The notes under the pieces: generated by a model
The model's input: the letters and a program-made list of their open reading frames with translations, nothing else
Databases searched by the model: none
What the model was told of the DNA's origin: nothing
Program-made: the position numbers and the translations under genes
Part shown: positions 34,126 through 43,191 of the stretch, piece by piece
Layout of the letters: the number at the start of each line of letters is the position of its first letter
Position numbering within the stretch: the first letter of the stretch is position 1
Origin: JAKZRT01 sp965247915
GTDB taxonomy: Bacteria; Pseudomonadota; Alphaproteobacteria; Rhodobacterales; Rhodobacteraceae
Assembly: GCA_965247915.1 (NCBI GenBank)
Contig: OZ252048.1
Location: 3,472,001 to 3,536,000, forward strand
Direction of reading: 5' to 3'
Length of the DNA stretch: 64,000 bases

Positions 34126-34171
34126 GCCTTCCAAGCTGATGACGCGGGTTCGATTCCCGCCGCCCGCTCCA
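34126..34171 (+). repeat. Duplicate of the tRNA-Gly 3' half, probable attachment site
   Basis: 46 bp matching 33990-34035 at 45 positions (one A/G difference), from the anticodon arm to CCA, 90 bp downstream of the intact tRNA. The upstream half is not tRNA-like, so this is not a second gene. 3'-tRNA duplications mark att sites of tyrosine-recombinase islands. The 90 bp between the copies is AT-rich and empty. Confidence 0.8.
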
Positions 34172-34277
34172 ATCTCGACATTGTGGGTTGCCAATGTGCA
34201 ACGGCACCGAAACGCGCGCCAAACGCCGCCGCCAGAGTACTGGCGTTTTGCAAGTGCCAGGCCGGGAAGCCGAAGTC

Positions 34278-34484
34278 TCAGAGCGCCTGAAGCTCGCCGG
34301 CCATGGACCGGCCATCGCGGCCTTCGGCGACCTCATAGCTGACCTTTTGGTCGTCGCTGAGGCCGGTCAGACCGGCACGTTCCACGGCCGAGATATGAAC
34401 AAAAACATCCTTGCCGCCGTCATCGGGGGCAATAAATCCGTAACCTTTTGCGGTGTTGAACCACTTGACGGTACCGGTAGGCAT
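34278..34484 (-). CDS. Cold-shock protein (CspA family)
   Basis: 68 residues, a single OB-fold cold-shock domain: GTVKWFNTAKGYGFI with RNP-1 (KGYGFI, 13-18), and VFVHI as RNP-2 (27-31). It binds single-stranded RNA and melts structure. ATG 34484 is preceded by AAGGAG at good spacing; the frame is open further upstream, but that is untranslated leader. The 280 bp upstream (34485-34765) hold no other gene and fit the long structured leader of csp mRNAs. Confidence 0.92.
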   Translation of the reverse strand: MPTGTVKWFNTAKGYGFIAPDDGGKDVFVHISAVERAGLTGLSDDQKVSYEVAEGRDGRSMAGELQAL

Positions 34485-34765
34485 ACCGCTTCTCCTTCTT
34501 CGGTCTTCCGGGGCGCAATTATCGGCGTCCCACGGGGACGGGTGCGACCGATCAATACGCGCCGCAATGAGCGGCAAGGTCGGATCCCGTCCTTCAAAAA
34601 GAAGGACAAGGCCCGAAAATTGCAAGCACCCTTGGCTGAAATTATCGCACCACCGGCGCGAATCCACCGGGATATGGGAATCCGTGCAAAAAATTGGTCT
34701 GATTCCCAGTGATATGTGCAGAAACGCACTCACGTTTTTGCGAGCGGCGGGACAGGAATTCGGCC
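34485..34765 (-). promoter_or_regulatory. Leader/promoter region of the cold-shock gene
   Basis: No coding sequence recognised. It contains the Shine-Dalgarno AAGGAGAAG (near 34490) and an AT-rich promoter-like patch near 34680-34740. A long 5' untranslated region is typical of csp genes; I cannot map the start site. Confidence 0.4.
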
Positions 34766-35737
34766 TTACAATTCGGCGCATTCCGGCACCGGTCGCAGCG
34801 GGCGTCCGGTGGCCAGCCAAGCGTCGAGGTTGTCACAGGCCAGATCGCCCATGGCCGCACGGGTTTCCATGGTTGCCGAGCCGACATGGGGCAAAACCAC
34901 CACGTTCTTCATCGCCACCAGTGCGGGCGGCACGTTTGGTTCGTCCACAAACACGTCAAGGCCTGCGGCACCCAAGCGCCCCTCGGCCAGGGCGCCGATC
35001 AGCGCCGCTTCGTCGACGACGGACCCGCGCGCGATGTTGATCAACGTGCCTCGCGGTCCCAGGGCATCCAGCACGCTTCTGTTCACCAGCTTGTCGGTGG
35101 CCGCGCCGCCCGGGGTAATCACGATCAGCACGTCCGACCGGGTCGCCAAGTCGACAAGTTCGGGGCAATATTCGAACGGCACGTCCCTGGGACCGCGCGC
35201 GTGATAAATAATATCGACCCCGAAAACGCCCAGCTTTTCGGCAATTGCCTGCCCGATCCTGCCCATGCCCAGAATGCCGACCGTGTCACCTGCGATCGAT
35301 CGGGTCAGTGGCGCAGGCCCTCCTGCGGCCCATTGACCGGATCGCAGATAGGCGTCCTGATTGATCACATCCCGGTAAACCGCCAGCAACAACAGGATCG
35401 TGGTATTCGCCACCTCGTCGTTCAAAACACCAGGTGTGTGGGCGACGAAAATACCCCGCGCCGCTGCCGCCTCGGCATCAATAGCATCGTAGCCAACCCC
35501 ATAGGCCGAGATTACCTTGAGGTTGGGCAGGCGATCCATCAAAGCGCCGTCGATGCGCATGTGACCCGGCGGCAAAAGCCCGGTCACCCGATCGCCGTGA
35601 TCTTTCGGTACGCTGTCGGGATCCTCGAAGTCCTCGAAATAAATAACCCTCCAGGTCGCCTTAAGACGCCCGATCATCCGCGCTGATAGTTCCCTGGTGG
35701 TCAGCAAAACCGGCTTGGTGCCGGTGTCGTCAGTCAT
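34766..35737 (-). CDS. D-2-hydroxyacid dehydrogenase (glyoxylate/hydroxypyruvate reductase type)
   Basis: 323 residues. Rossmann motif GILGMGRIGQAIAEKLG in the inserted cofactor domain, catalytic Arg in INIARGSVVDE, Glu in the following strand, and His in VVLPHVGSAT. The usual catalytic-domain start SAYGVGYDAID is present. It would reduce a small 2-oxoacid with NAD(P)H. Last gene of the sugar-acid operon (39141 to 34766); its ATG overlaps the FAH-family gene by 8 bp, so it may recycle the C2 or C3 oxoacid released by that hydrolase (inference). Confidence 0.88.
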   Translation of the reverse strand: MTDDTGTKPVLLTTRELSARMIGRLKATWRVIYFEDFEDPDSVPKDHGDRVTGLLPPGHMRIDGALMDRLPNLKVISAYGVGYDAIDAEAAAARGIFVAHTPGVLNDEVANTTILLLLAVYRDVINQDAYLRSGQWAAGGPAPLTRSIAGDTVGILGMGRIGQAIAEKLGVFGVDIIYHARGPRDVPFEYCPELVDLATRSDVLIVITPGGAATDKLVNRSVLDALGPRGTLINIARGSVVDEAALIGALAEGRLGAAGLDVFVDEPNVPPALVAMKNVVVLPHVGSATMETRAAMGDLACDNLDAWLATGRPLRPVPECAEL

Positions 35738-36578
35738 CGTCGCGCAGGGTCTGCACCTGCTGGCCCAGCCCTTCGATCCACAGCTCCATCCGGTCGCCAG
35801 CGCGCAGGAAGACCGGTTTGGGCTTGATGCCCGACCCGACGCCGGGCGGGGTGCCGGTCGAGATCACATCGCCCGGATGCAGGGTGAATAGCTGGCTGAG
35901 GTGTTCGATGATCTCGGCCACGCCAAAGATCATGGTGCGCGTGTTGCCGGTCTGACGCCGCGTGCCGCTGACATCCAACCACATGTCCAGGTTCTGCGGG
36001 TCCGGCACTTCGTCGCGGGTGACCAGCCAGGGGCCGGTCGGACCGAAGGTGTCACAGCTTTTGCCTTTGGTCCATTGGCCCGACAGATGGCCCTGAAACT
36101 TGCGTTCGGAAACATCGTTGACAATACAATAGCCCGCAACATGATCGAGCGCCGCGTCCTGCGTGACATATTTGGCGGCTTTGCCGATCACAACGCCAAG
36201 CTCGACTTCCCAATCCGTGTGCCGCGATCCGCGCGGGATGCGCACATCGTCATTCGGTCCGACGACGGCCGAATTGGCCTTCATAAAGAGGATCGGATGA
36301 TCGGGGATCGGATTGCCGGTTTCTTTCGCGTGATCGGAGTAATTGAGCCCGATGCACATGAATTTGCCGATGCCGCCGACGCAGGGACCCAGCCGCGAAT
36401 TTCCCCGGATTATCGGCAGGCTTGTGGGGTCGAGCGCGCGCAGCCGGTCCAGGCCAGCGTCGCCGAGCGCGTCCCCGGCGATATCGTCCACATGCCCCGA
36501 CAGATCACGGATATTGCCGTCGCCGTCCAGCATTCCGGGTTTCTCAAGGCCCGCGTCACCAAAACGCAGTAGTTTCAT
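35730..36578 (-). CDS. Fumarylacetoacetate-hydrolase family protein
   Basis: 282 residues with the FAH C-terminal fold: FMCIGLNYSDHAKETGNPIP, metal-ligand stretch DWEVELGVVIGK, NDVSERKFQ, KSCDTFGPTGPWLVT and DVISTGTPPGVGSGIKP. Close in design to 2,4-diketo-3-deoxy-L-fuconate hydrolase and ureidoglycolate-lyase-like proteins. It cleaves a C-C bond in a 2,4-dioxoacid with Mg2+. It lies between the dehydratase (11 bp) and the 2-hydroxyacid dehydrogenase (8-bp overlap), which supports hydrolysis of a diketo sugar acid. Confidence 0.87.
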   Translation of the reverse strand: MKLLRFGDAGLEKPGMLDGDGNIRDLSGHVDDIAGDALGDAGLDRLRALDPTSLPIIRGNSRLGPCVGGIGKFMCIGLNYSDHAKETGNPIPDHPILFMKANSAVVGPNDDVRIPRGSRHTDWEVELGVVIGKAAKYVTQDAALDHVAGYCIVNDVSERKFQGHLSGQWTKGKSCDTFGPTGPWLVTRDEVPDPQNLDMWLDVSGTRRQTGNTRTMIFGVAEIIEHLSQLFTLHPGDVISTGTPPGVGSGIKPKPVFLRAGDRMELWIEGLGQQVQTLRDDD

Positions 36579-36589
36579 GCAGGTATCCC

Positions 36590-38389
36590 CTAGTGATTGT
36601 TGCGCGGCTGGTGCTTGTAGCCGACATCGCGATAATTCGGTGCGTCGCGCAGCACCATGCCTTTGCTGAACGGCTGCACCATCTCGCGGAAATATTGCTG
36701 CCAGGGCGTTTGGCTTTCGGGCACACGGTATCCGCCCACCGCCGCAAGGGCTGTGCGCCGCCGGTCAATTTCATCATCGGGCACCGCCATGTTCACCGTG
36801 CCGTCGTTCAGGTCCACCCGCACAATGTCGCCGCTTTGAACCAGCGCCAGACCGCCGCCATCGGCGGCCTCGGGCGAGGCGTTCAGAATTGACGGGCTGC
36901 GCGATGTGCCCGACTGCCGACCGTCGCCGATGCAGGGCAATTCGCCGACACCTGCTTTCAGCAGATAATCGGGGGCCCGCATGTTCACCACCTCGGCCCC
37001 GCCGGGGTACCCGATCGGCCCGGCGCCGCGCATTATCAGGATGCAGTTCGCATCGACCTTAAGGGCCGGGTCGTCGATCGTGGCGTTGAATATTTCGGGG
37101 CCATCAAAGACAATCGCGCGGCCTTCAAAGGCGTTGAGGTCGTCCGGGTTCGACAGGTACCTTGCCCGGAATGCATCGGAAATTCCGCTGGTTTTCAGGA
37201 TCGCGCTGTCAAAGAGATTGCCGCTCAGGTTCTGAAAACCGGCGTTCTTTTTCAACGGCTTGTCAAAAGACCGGATCACGTCGGTATTGGCAATCGCGAC
37301 GCCTTTGCAGTTCTCGCCGATCGACCGCCCGTTGACCGTGCGCGCGTCGGGATGGGGCAGGGCACCGGCCCGCATCAACTCGCCCACCACCGCCGGAACC
37401 CCGCCCGCGCGGTGGAAATCCTCGCCCAGGTATTCGCCCGATGGCTGCAGGTTCACGATGTGCGGGACGCGAAATCCGATGTCCTGCCAATCCGCGTTTT
37501 CCAGCAGCACGCCCAGATGACGCGCGATGCTGTTCAAATGGATCGGCGCATTGGTCGATCCGCCGATAGCCGAGTTGACGACGATGGCGTTCTCGAACGC
37601 CGCGCGGGTCATGATCGCCGCTGGCCGCAGGTCGTCCCAGACCATATCGGCGATCCGCTGGCCCGTCCGATAGGCCATCTGGCCGCGCTCGCGATAGGGC
37701 GCTGGAATGGCGGCTGACCCCGGCAATTGCATCCCTAAAACCTCGGCCAGCGAATTCATCGTGCTCGCCGTGCCCATGGTGTTGCAAAACCCGGTCGACG
37801 GTGCCGAGGCGGCGATCAGCTCGACCATCTCCTCGTCGTCGATCTCGCCGCGCGCGTGCATTTCGCGGGCCTGCCAGACAATCGTGCCCGACCCGGTGCG
37901 CTGGCCTTTGAACCAGCCGTTCAGCATCGGGCCGACGCTCAGGGCAATTGCGGGTATATTGACCGTCGCCGCCGCCATCAACAGCGCCGGCGTAGTCTTG
38001 TCGCAGCCGATCATCAAAACCACGCCGTCCAGCGGATACCCCGCCAAAGTTTCGACCAGTCCCAGATAGGCCAGATTGCGGTCCAGCATCGCTGTGGGCC
38101 GCTTGCCGGTTTCCTGAATCGGATGCACGGGAAACTCCATCACCGTGCCGCCCGCCGATGTCACGCCGTCGCGCACCCGTTTGGCCAGCTCCAGGTGGTG
38201 CCGGTTGCAGGGCGACAGATCGCTGCCGGTCTGGGCGATGCCGATGATTGGCTTCTGGCCGGTCCGCAGCTCGTCCAGGGTCAGCCCGTAATTCAGATAG
38301 CGTTCCAGATAGACCGCCGTCATCTCGACATCGTCGGGGTTGTTGAACCAGAGACGCGACCGCAATGCTTCGGGTTTACGCTTGGGCAT
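36590..38389 (-). CDS. IlvD/Edd-family sugar-acid dehydratase (arabinonate/xylonate type)
   Basis: 599 residues, the length of the pentonate branch. Fe-S ligand cysteines are Cys61 (SDLSPCNRHH), Cys129 (IGCDKTTPA, with Lys131) and Cys202 (STGFCNTMGTAS). The C-terminal PIGYPGGAEVVNM and CIGDGRQSGTSRSPSILN carry the catalytic Ser region. It dehydrates an aldonate to 2-keto-3-deoxy acid. It sits between an SDR and an FAH-family hydrolase, so it starts the proposed pathway. Dihydroxyacid dehydratase (IlvD) is less likely from length and context. Confidence 0.9.
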   Translation of the reverse strand: MPKRKPEALRSRLWFNNPDDVEMTAVYLERYLNYGLTLDELRTGQKPIIGIAQTGSDLSPCNRHHLELAKRVRDGVTSAGGTVMEFPVHPIQETGKRPTAMLDRNLAYLGLVETLAGYPLDGVVLMIGCDKTTPALLMAAATVNIPAIALSVGPMLNGWFKGQRTGSGTIVWQAREMHARGEIDDEEMVELIAASAPSTGFCNTMGTASTMNSLAEVLGMQLPGSAAIPAPYRERGQMAYRTGQRIADMVWDDLRPAAIMTRAAFENAIVVNSAIGGSTNAPIHLNSIARHLGVLLENADWQDIGFRVPHIVNLQPSGEYLGEDFHRAGGVPAVVGELMRAGALPHPDARTVNGRSIGENCKGVAIANTDVIRSFDKPLKKNAGFQNLSGNLFDSAILKTSGISDAFRARYLSNPDDLNAFEGRAIVFDGPEIFNATIDDPALKVDANCILIMRGAGPIGYPGGAEVVNMRAPDYLLKAGVGELPCIGDGRQSGTSRSPSILNASPEAADGGGLALVQSGDIVRVDLNDGTVNMAVPDDEIDRRRTALAAVGGYRVPESQTPWQQYFREMVQPFSKGMVLRDAPNYRDVGYKHQPRNNH

Positions 38390-38397
38390 GGGCTTCC

Positions 38398-39141
38398 TTA
38401 CGCCGACCAGCCGCCGTCGATCACATGGGTCTGGGCGGTGGTGAAGGCACTTTCATCCGAGGCCAGATAAACCACAAGGGCCGCGATCTCGTCGGCGCGC
38501 GCGATGCGCCCCATCGGCTGGCGCGCAATAAAGGCCTTCATCGCTGCCTCATATTCGCCCGTCGCCCGCAACCGGTCGTGCAGCGACGGGCTGTCGACAG
38601 TGCCGGGGCAGATGGCGTTGCAGCGAATGCCTTGGGTGATGTAATCGACCGCCACCGATTTGGTCAGCCCGATCACGGCGGCCTTGGTGGTGCCATAGAT
38701 GAATCGGTTCGGCGCGCCGATGATCGACGAAACGGCGGACGCCATGTTGATGATCGACCCGGCCCCGCGCTCCAGCATCCCCGGCAGAGCGGCGCGGATG
38801 GTGCGAAACATCGACCGCACGTTGAGGTCCATGGCAAGGTCCCAGTCATCGTCTTTGGCGCCCAGTATCGTGCCGTCGTGAACAAAGCCCGCGCAGTTGA
38901 ACAGAACGTCCGGCCGGGCCCGTTCGACCCCCTCGGCGACGCTGGCGTCATCGCGCACGTCAAGGTGAAAGACCTCAATCCCGGTCGGGTGGTCCGCCGC
39001 AAGGTCGTTCAGGGTGGTCTCGTTAACATCGGTGGCGAAAACTTGCGCGCCTTCAGCCGCCATCGCCATTGCCGAGGCGCGGCCAATGCCCTGACCTGCT
39101 GCCGTGACCAGCACGCGCTTGCCTGCTAACCTCTTGCCCAT
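38398..39141 (-). CDS. SDR, 2-keto-3-deoxy-sugar-acid dehydrogenase type
   Basis: 247 residues from ATG 39141 (MGKRLAGKRVLVTAAGQGIG), preceded by GGGGGAAAG; the longer frame from 39222 has no ribosome site. Classical SDR: TAAGQGIGRA, FNCAGFV, serine in NMASAVSS and catalytic YGTTK. Overall resemblance is to 2-keto-3-deoxy-L-fuconate 4-dehydrogenase. First gene of the operon, 8 bp before the dehydratase; a promoter shared divergently with 39331 should lie in 39142-39330. Confidence 0.87.
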   Translation of the reverse strand: MGKRLAGKRVLVTAAGQGIGRASAMAMAAEGAQVFATDVNETTLNDLAADHPTGIEVFHLDVRDDASVAEGVERARPDVLFNCAGFVHDGTILGAKDDDWDLAMDLNVRSMFRTIRAALPGMLERGAGSIINMASAVSSIIGAPNRFIYGTTKAAVIGLTKSVAVDYITQGIRCNAICPGTVDSPSLHDRLRATGEYEAAMKAFIARQPMGRIARADEIAALVVYLASDESAFTTAQTHVIDGGWSA

Positions 39142-39330
39142 AAAGCGCTTTCCCCCGTCAAACAGCCCATTCCGCAAGTTCATCGCGTTGGCGCTTGCAA
39201 CGGCGTAGCGCGCGGCTCGCAAGGGTGCAAGGTCCGCTGCTTTTGCGCGGCTTCCGTGGCCTGCCGTCTTGCTTTAGATTTGACCGGACAGCGCGCAGGT
39301 CGCACATTGTGCGGTTGCAACGGGGGAACC

Positions 39331-40218
39331 ATGGCCAACATTGCGTTTCTGGGCACCGGCCTGATGGGCGCGCCGATGGTGCGGAACCTGCTCGGCACCG
39401 GGCATTCGGTCGCGGTCTGGAACCGGACCGCCGCCAAGGCGGCGGCGCTGGCCGACGACGGCGCGCGGGTCTGTAGTGATGCCGCCGAAGCGGTCTCCGG
39501 AGCAGCGGTGGTCATTTCGATGCTCGCCGACGGTGTCGCGACCGGCGCGGTGATCGGCGACGCAGGTGTGCTGGCGGCGCTGTCGGACCGCGCCATCTGG
39601 GTCGATATGGGTTCGGCGCAACCTGGCGAGGCGCGCGCCCAGGCCGAAAATCTGGCCGCGCTCGGCCACGGGCACATCGACGCCCCGGTCTCGGGCGGCA
39701 CTAAAGGCGCCGCGACCGGGACATTGGCGATCATGGCGGGCGGCGATGCTGCGACCTTCGCTGCCGTCCAGCCGGTGCTCGCCGCCATGGGCCGCGCGGT
39801 TCACGTCGGCCCGACCGGCTCTGGTCAGCTGGCCAAACTGGCCAATCAGGCGATTGTGGGCATCACCATCGGCGCGGTGGCCGAGGCCATGCTTTTAATC
39901 GGCAAGGGCGGCGGCGACCCGGACGCGGTGCGCGATGCGCTCAAGGGCGGTTTTGCCGACAGCCCGGTCCTGCAAGCGCACGGTGCCCGCATGACCGACA
40001 GCAACTTTTCCCCGGGCGGCTTCGCGCGGACGCACCTCAAAGACCTTACCAACGCCCTGGCCGAGGCGGAGGGTCTTGGCCTGCACTTGCCGATTACCGA
40101 AAACCTGCGGGCGCGGTTCGACCGGCTGTGCACCCAGCTTGGCGGGTCCGAGCTTGACCATTCCGCGCTCTATCTCGAACTTCTCGATCTGAACGGTCTC
40201 GGGGGGAAGGCGCTCTGA
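39331..40218 (+). CDS. 3-hydroxyisobutyrate dehydrogenase family reductase
   Basis: 295 residues from ATG 39331 (GGGGGAACC upstream). Family marks: IAFLGTGLMGAPMVRNL, the substrate loop DAPVSGGTKGAATGTL, catalytic Lys in GSGQLAKLANQ, and HLKDLTNALAEAEGLGL. It fits tartronate-semialdehyde reductase, L-threonate dehydrogenase or HIBADH. Next to denD (1-bp gap), four-carbon or three-carbon sugar acids are the likely substrates. Confidence 0.85.
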   Translation: MANIAFLGTGLMGAPMVRNLLGTGHSVAVWNRTAAKAAALADDGARVCSDAAEAVSGAAVVISMLADGVATGAVIGDAGVLAALSDRAIWVDMGSAQPGEARAQAENLAALGHGHIDAPVSGGTKGAATGTLAIMAGGDAATFAAVQPVLAAMGRAVHVGPTGSGQLAKLANQAIVGITIGAVAEAMLLIGKGGGDPDAVRDALKGGFADSPVLQAHGARMTDSNFSPGGFARTHLKDLTNALAEAEGLGLHLPITENLRARFDRLCTQLGGSELDHSALYLELLDLNGLGGKAL

Positions 40219-40219
40219 C

Positions 40220-41191
40220 ATGCGGGTCCTGATCATCGGCGGCGGCGGCATGGTGGGCCAGAAACTGGCGCACCGCGTCGCCCGGGATGGGCTCGGCGGC
40301 GACCCCGCGCCCGAGGTCATTCTGGCCGACATGGCCTTCCCCGAGGGCGGCGCGCCCGCCGCCAGCCGGATCACCGCCAACCTCGCCGACGCCACAACCG
40401 GCCCCCTGCTGGCGGGGCTGAAGGCCGATGTGATCTATCTGCTCGCCTCGGTCGTTTCGGGCGAGGCGGAAACCAACTTTGACCTTGGCTGGTCAGTTAA
40501 CCATGGCGGCAGCTGGAATATATTGGCAGCGCTGCGCGCCGAGCACCTGAAAAGCAAACGTGCCTACGTGCCCCGGCTAGTTTTCACCTCGTCCATCGCG
40601 GTCTTCGGCCCGCCCTTTCCCGACCGGATCGGTGACGATTTCCTGACCGCCCCGCAAACCAGCTATGGCGCGCAAAAAGCCTGTGTCGAGCTGATGGTCG
40701 CCGACATGGCCCGCAAGGGCTTCCTCGACGGGCTTTCCCTGCGGCTGCCGACCATCTGCGTGCGTCCCGGCAAGGCCAACCTTGCCGCCTCGTCGTTCTT
40801 CTCCGGCATCATCCGCGAGCCGCTCATTGGGCAGAAGGCAATCCTTCCGGTGCCAGATACCGTGCGCCACTGGCACGCTTCGCCGCGCTCGGCGGCGCGG
40901 TTTCTGACCCACGCGGCGACGCTGGACACCGGAGCGCTCGACGGGCGGCGGGTCCTGAACCTGCCGGGGGTGTCCTGCACCGTGGCCGAACAGATCGAAG
41001 CCCTGCGCGCGGTCGCGGGCAACGACGTTGTTGCGCTAATCAAGCCGCAACCCGACCCGGCGATCATGGACATTGTCGGCGGCTGGCCGCGCGATTTCGC
41101 GCCGGAGCGGGCGCTGGCGCTCGGGTTCAGCGCCGAAGCGGATTTTTTGCAGATCGTTCAAACCTATATCGACGATGATCTTGACCGCTGA
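40220..41191 (+). CDS. denD: D-erythronate dehydrogenase-like NAD-dependent epimerase/dehydratase
   Basis: 323 residues of extended SDR type. Seen: VLIIGGGGMVGQKLA, YLLASVVSGEAETNFDLGW (a characteristic DenD block), LVFTSSIAVFG with Ser, SYGAQKACVE (YxxxK) and LRLPTICVRPGKANLAASSF. DenD oxidises D-erythronate to 2-keto-D-erythronate. It starts one base after the stop of the HIBADH-family gene, so both are co-translated. Confidence 0.85.
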   Translation: MRVLIIGGGGMVGQKLAHRVARDGLGGDPAPEVILADMAFPEGGAPAASRITANLADATTGPLLAGLKADVIYLLASVVSGEAETNFDLGWSVNHGGSWNILAALRAEHLKSKRAYVPRLVFTSSIAVFGPPFPDRIGDDFLTAPQTSYGAQKACVELMVADMARKGFLDGLSLRLPTICVRPGKANLAASSFFSGIIREPLIGQKAILPVPDTVRHWHASPRSAARFLTHAATLDTGALDGRRVLNLPGVSCTVAEQIEALRAVAGNDVVALIKPQPDPAIMDIVGGWPRDFAPERALALGFSAEADFLQIVQTYIDDDLDR

Positions 41192-41314
41192 TCCGCAGAG
41201 CAATCCGCGCCTGGACAGCCCATTTTTCGATTGACCAAAGCGTGATATTTCGATTGCCTCGCCGCGTTGACCACCGGTGGGACGGATGAAAAGACGCGCA
41301 AAAAGACCGCTTGC

Positions 41315-42970
41315 ATGACCGGCAGCACCGAGTATGTCGTCGTCGGGGCCGGTTCGGCGGGTTCGGCCATCACTTTTCGACTGGCCGAGGCGGGTCATTC
41401 GGTGTGCGTGGTTGAACACGGCGGCTCGGATGCCGGTCCGCTGATCCAGATGCCCGCCGCCATGAGTTACGTGATGAGCATGTCGCGCTACGACTGGGGC
41501 TATGTCACTGAACCCGAACCACACTTAGGCGGTCGTCGCCTGGTCTGCCCGCGCGGCAAAGTAGTGGGCGGATCGTCGTCGATCAACGGCATGGTCTATG
41601 TACGCGGCCACGCCAGCGACTTCGACCATTGGGCCGAGGCAGGGGCCGCCGGATGGTCCTTTGCCGACGTGCTGCCCTATTACAAGCGCCTGGAAAACTG
41701 GGATCCGGGCGGGCAGGGCGGTGATCCGTCCTGGCGCGGCGCCTCTGGCCCGCTGCACGTCACGCGCGGCCCGCGCCTGAACCCCCTGACCCGCGCCTTT
41801 GTCGAGGCCGGTCGCGAGATCGGCTATCCCGTCACGCCTGACTATAACGGCCACCAACAGGAAGGCCTCGGCCCCCTCGACCAGACCATCCACAAGGGCC
41901 AGCGCTGGTCCGCCGCGCGCGCCTATCTGCGGCCTGCGCAGAAAACCGGCCGGGTGCGGCTGGTCCGGGGCCTTGTGGAACGCATCATCATCGAAGACGG
42001 CCGCGCCACCGGCGTCACCCTGGCCGGGGGTCGGACGCTGCATGCAGGACGCGAGGTCGTCCTGAGCGCCGGCGCCATCAACTCGCCCAAGCTTCTAATG
42101 CTTTCGGGCATCGGACCGGCGGCGCATCTGCAGGGCCACGGCATCGCGACCCTCGCCGACCGCGCGGGCGTCGGGGCGAACCTGCAAGACCATCTGGAAA
42201 CCTACATCCAGATGGCCTCGCGCCAGCCGGTCAGCCTCTACAAATACTGGAGCCTGGTCGGCAAGGCTTACGTCGGCGCGCGCTGGCTGTTCACCCGCTC
42301 GGGGCCCGGGGCCTCGAACCAGTTCGAAAACGGCGGCTTTGTCCGGTCGCGGGCGGGCGTCGATTACCCTGATATCCAGTTCCACTTCCTGCCCATTGCG
42401 GTGCGCTACGACGGAAAGGCGGCGGTCCGGGGCCATGGGTTTCAGGCCCACGTCGGGCCGATGCGGTCCAGATCGCGCGGCGCGGTCAGCCTAGCCTCGC
42501 CCGACCCCGCCACTGCCCCGAAGATCGTCTTCAACTATATGTCGCACGCCGCGGATTGGGACGATTTTCGCATCTGCATCCGCCTGACCCGCGAAATCTT
42601 TGCCGCCCCCGCATTCGCGCCCTTCGCGGGCGCGGAAATTCAGCCCGGCGCGGCGGCCCGGTCCGATGACGCCCTTGATGATTTCATCCGCGACCACGCG
42701 GAAAGCGCCTTTCACCCCTGCGGCACCTGCCGGATGGGCGCGGCCACCAACCCGATGGCCGTCGTCGATCCCGAAACCCGGGTGATCGGCGTCGATAACC
42801 TCCGCTGCGCCGACGCCTCGATCTTTCCCCGCATCACCAACGGCAACCTCAACGGCCCCTCGATCATGGTCGGCGAAAAAGCCGCCGACCACATACTGGG
42901 TCGCGGGATGCTTGCGCCGCTCAACGACGCGCCGTGGCGGCATCCGAATTGGGAGACGGAGCAGCGCTAG
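41315..42970 (+). CDS. betA: Choline dehydrogenase (GMC oxidoreductase)
   Basis: 551 residues from ATG 41315; a TTG at 41267 is a weaker alternative, and neither has a clear ribosome site. FAD motif VVGAGSAGSAITFRLAE, GGSSSINGMVYVRG, FGxxGVGASNxFE-like GPGASNQFENGGFVRSR, FHFLPIAVRYDG, and catalytic HPCGTCRMG near the C-terminus. The match to BetA is strong along the whole length. It oxidises choline to betaine aldehyde (and on to betaine) at the membrane. It faces the soxBDAG operon, which consumes sarcosine, the later intermediate of the same route. No betB is present. Confidence 0.9.
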   Translation: MTGSTEYVVVGAGSAGSAITFRLAEAGHSVCVVEHGGSDAGPLIQMPAAMSYVMSMSRYDWGYVTEPEPHLGGRRLVCPRGKVVGGSSSINGMVYVRGHASDFDHWAEAGAAGWSFADVLPYYKRLENWDPGGQGGDPSWRGASGPLHVTRGPRLNPLTRAFVEAGREIGYPVTPDYNGHQQEGLGPLDQTIHKGQRWSAARAYLRPAQKTGRVRLVRGLVERIIIEDGRATGVTLAGGRTLHAGREVVLSAGAINSPKLLMLSGIGPAAHLQGHGIATLADRAGVGANLQDHLETYIQMASRQPVSLYKYWSLVGKAYVGARWLFTRSGPGASNQFENGGFVRSRAGVDYPDIQFHFLPIAVRYDGKAAVRGHGFQAHVGPMRSRSRGAVSLASPDPATAPKIVFNYMSHAADWDDFRICIRLTREIFAAPAFAPFAGAEIQPGAAARSDDALDDFIRDHAESAFHPCGTCRMGAATNPMAVVDPETRVIGVDNLRCADASIFPRITNGNLNGPSIMVGEKAADHILGRGMLAPLNDAPWRHPNWETEQR

Positions 42971-43014
42971 ACGGTTCAAACGTTTGGCGGCGCGTTTCAA
43001 GCGCCGCTCGGGCA

Positions 43015-43054
43015 GCGAGGGGGCGCTGCCCCCTCGCGCTCCCCCGGAGTATTT
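43015..43054 (+). repeat. Dispersed intergenic repeat, copy A
   Basis: GCGAGGGGGC-GCT-GCCCCCTCGC is a perfect 10-bp hairpin, followed by GCTCCCCCGGAGTATTT. Related copies are at 54996-55056 (reverse) and 56796-56835. It lies between the convergent betA and soxG genes, so it may end both transcripts. The remaining 140 bp of this gap hold nothing recognisable. Confidence 0.7.
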
Positions 43055-43191
43055 CCCGGAAGTATGATGATCATCATCATTGGGAATACCCTTCTCAGAA
43101 CCGGATGGTCTTCTACCAATCCAGCGGCCCAGGCAGGCATCAAGCCTGGCACCGACGTCAAAACCAGACTTAAGGCCACACTCGCGGGCGG

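Noticed and set aside
34105..34171. Second tRNA-Gly gene
   Set aside because: Only the 3' half matches; no acceptor 5' strand or D arm, so it is a repeat, not a gene.
34278..34820. A 180-residue protein containing the cold-shock domain
   Set aside because: Only the last 68 residues are cold-shock protein, with a good ribosome site at its ATG; the upstream part is untranslated leader read in frame.
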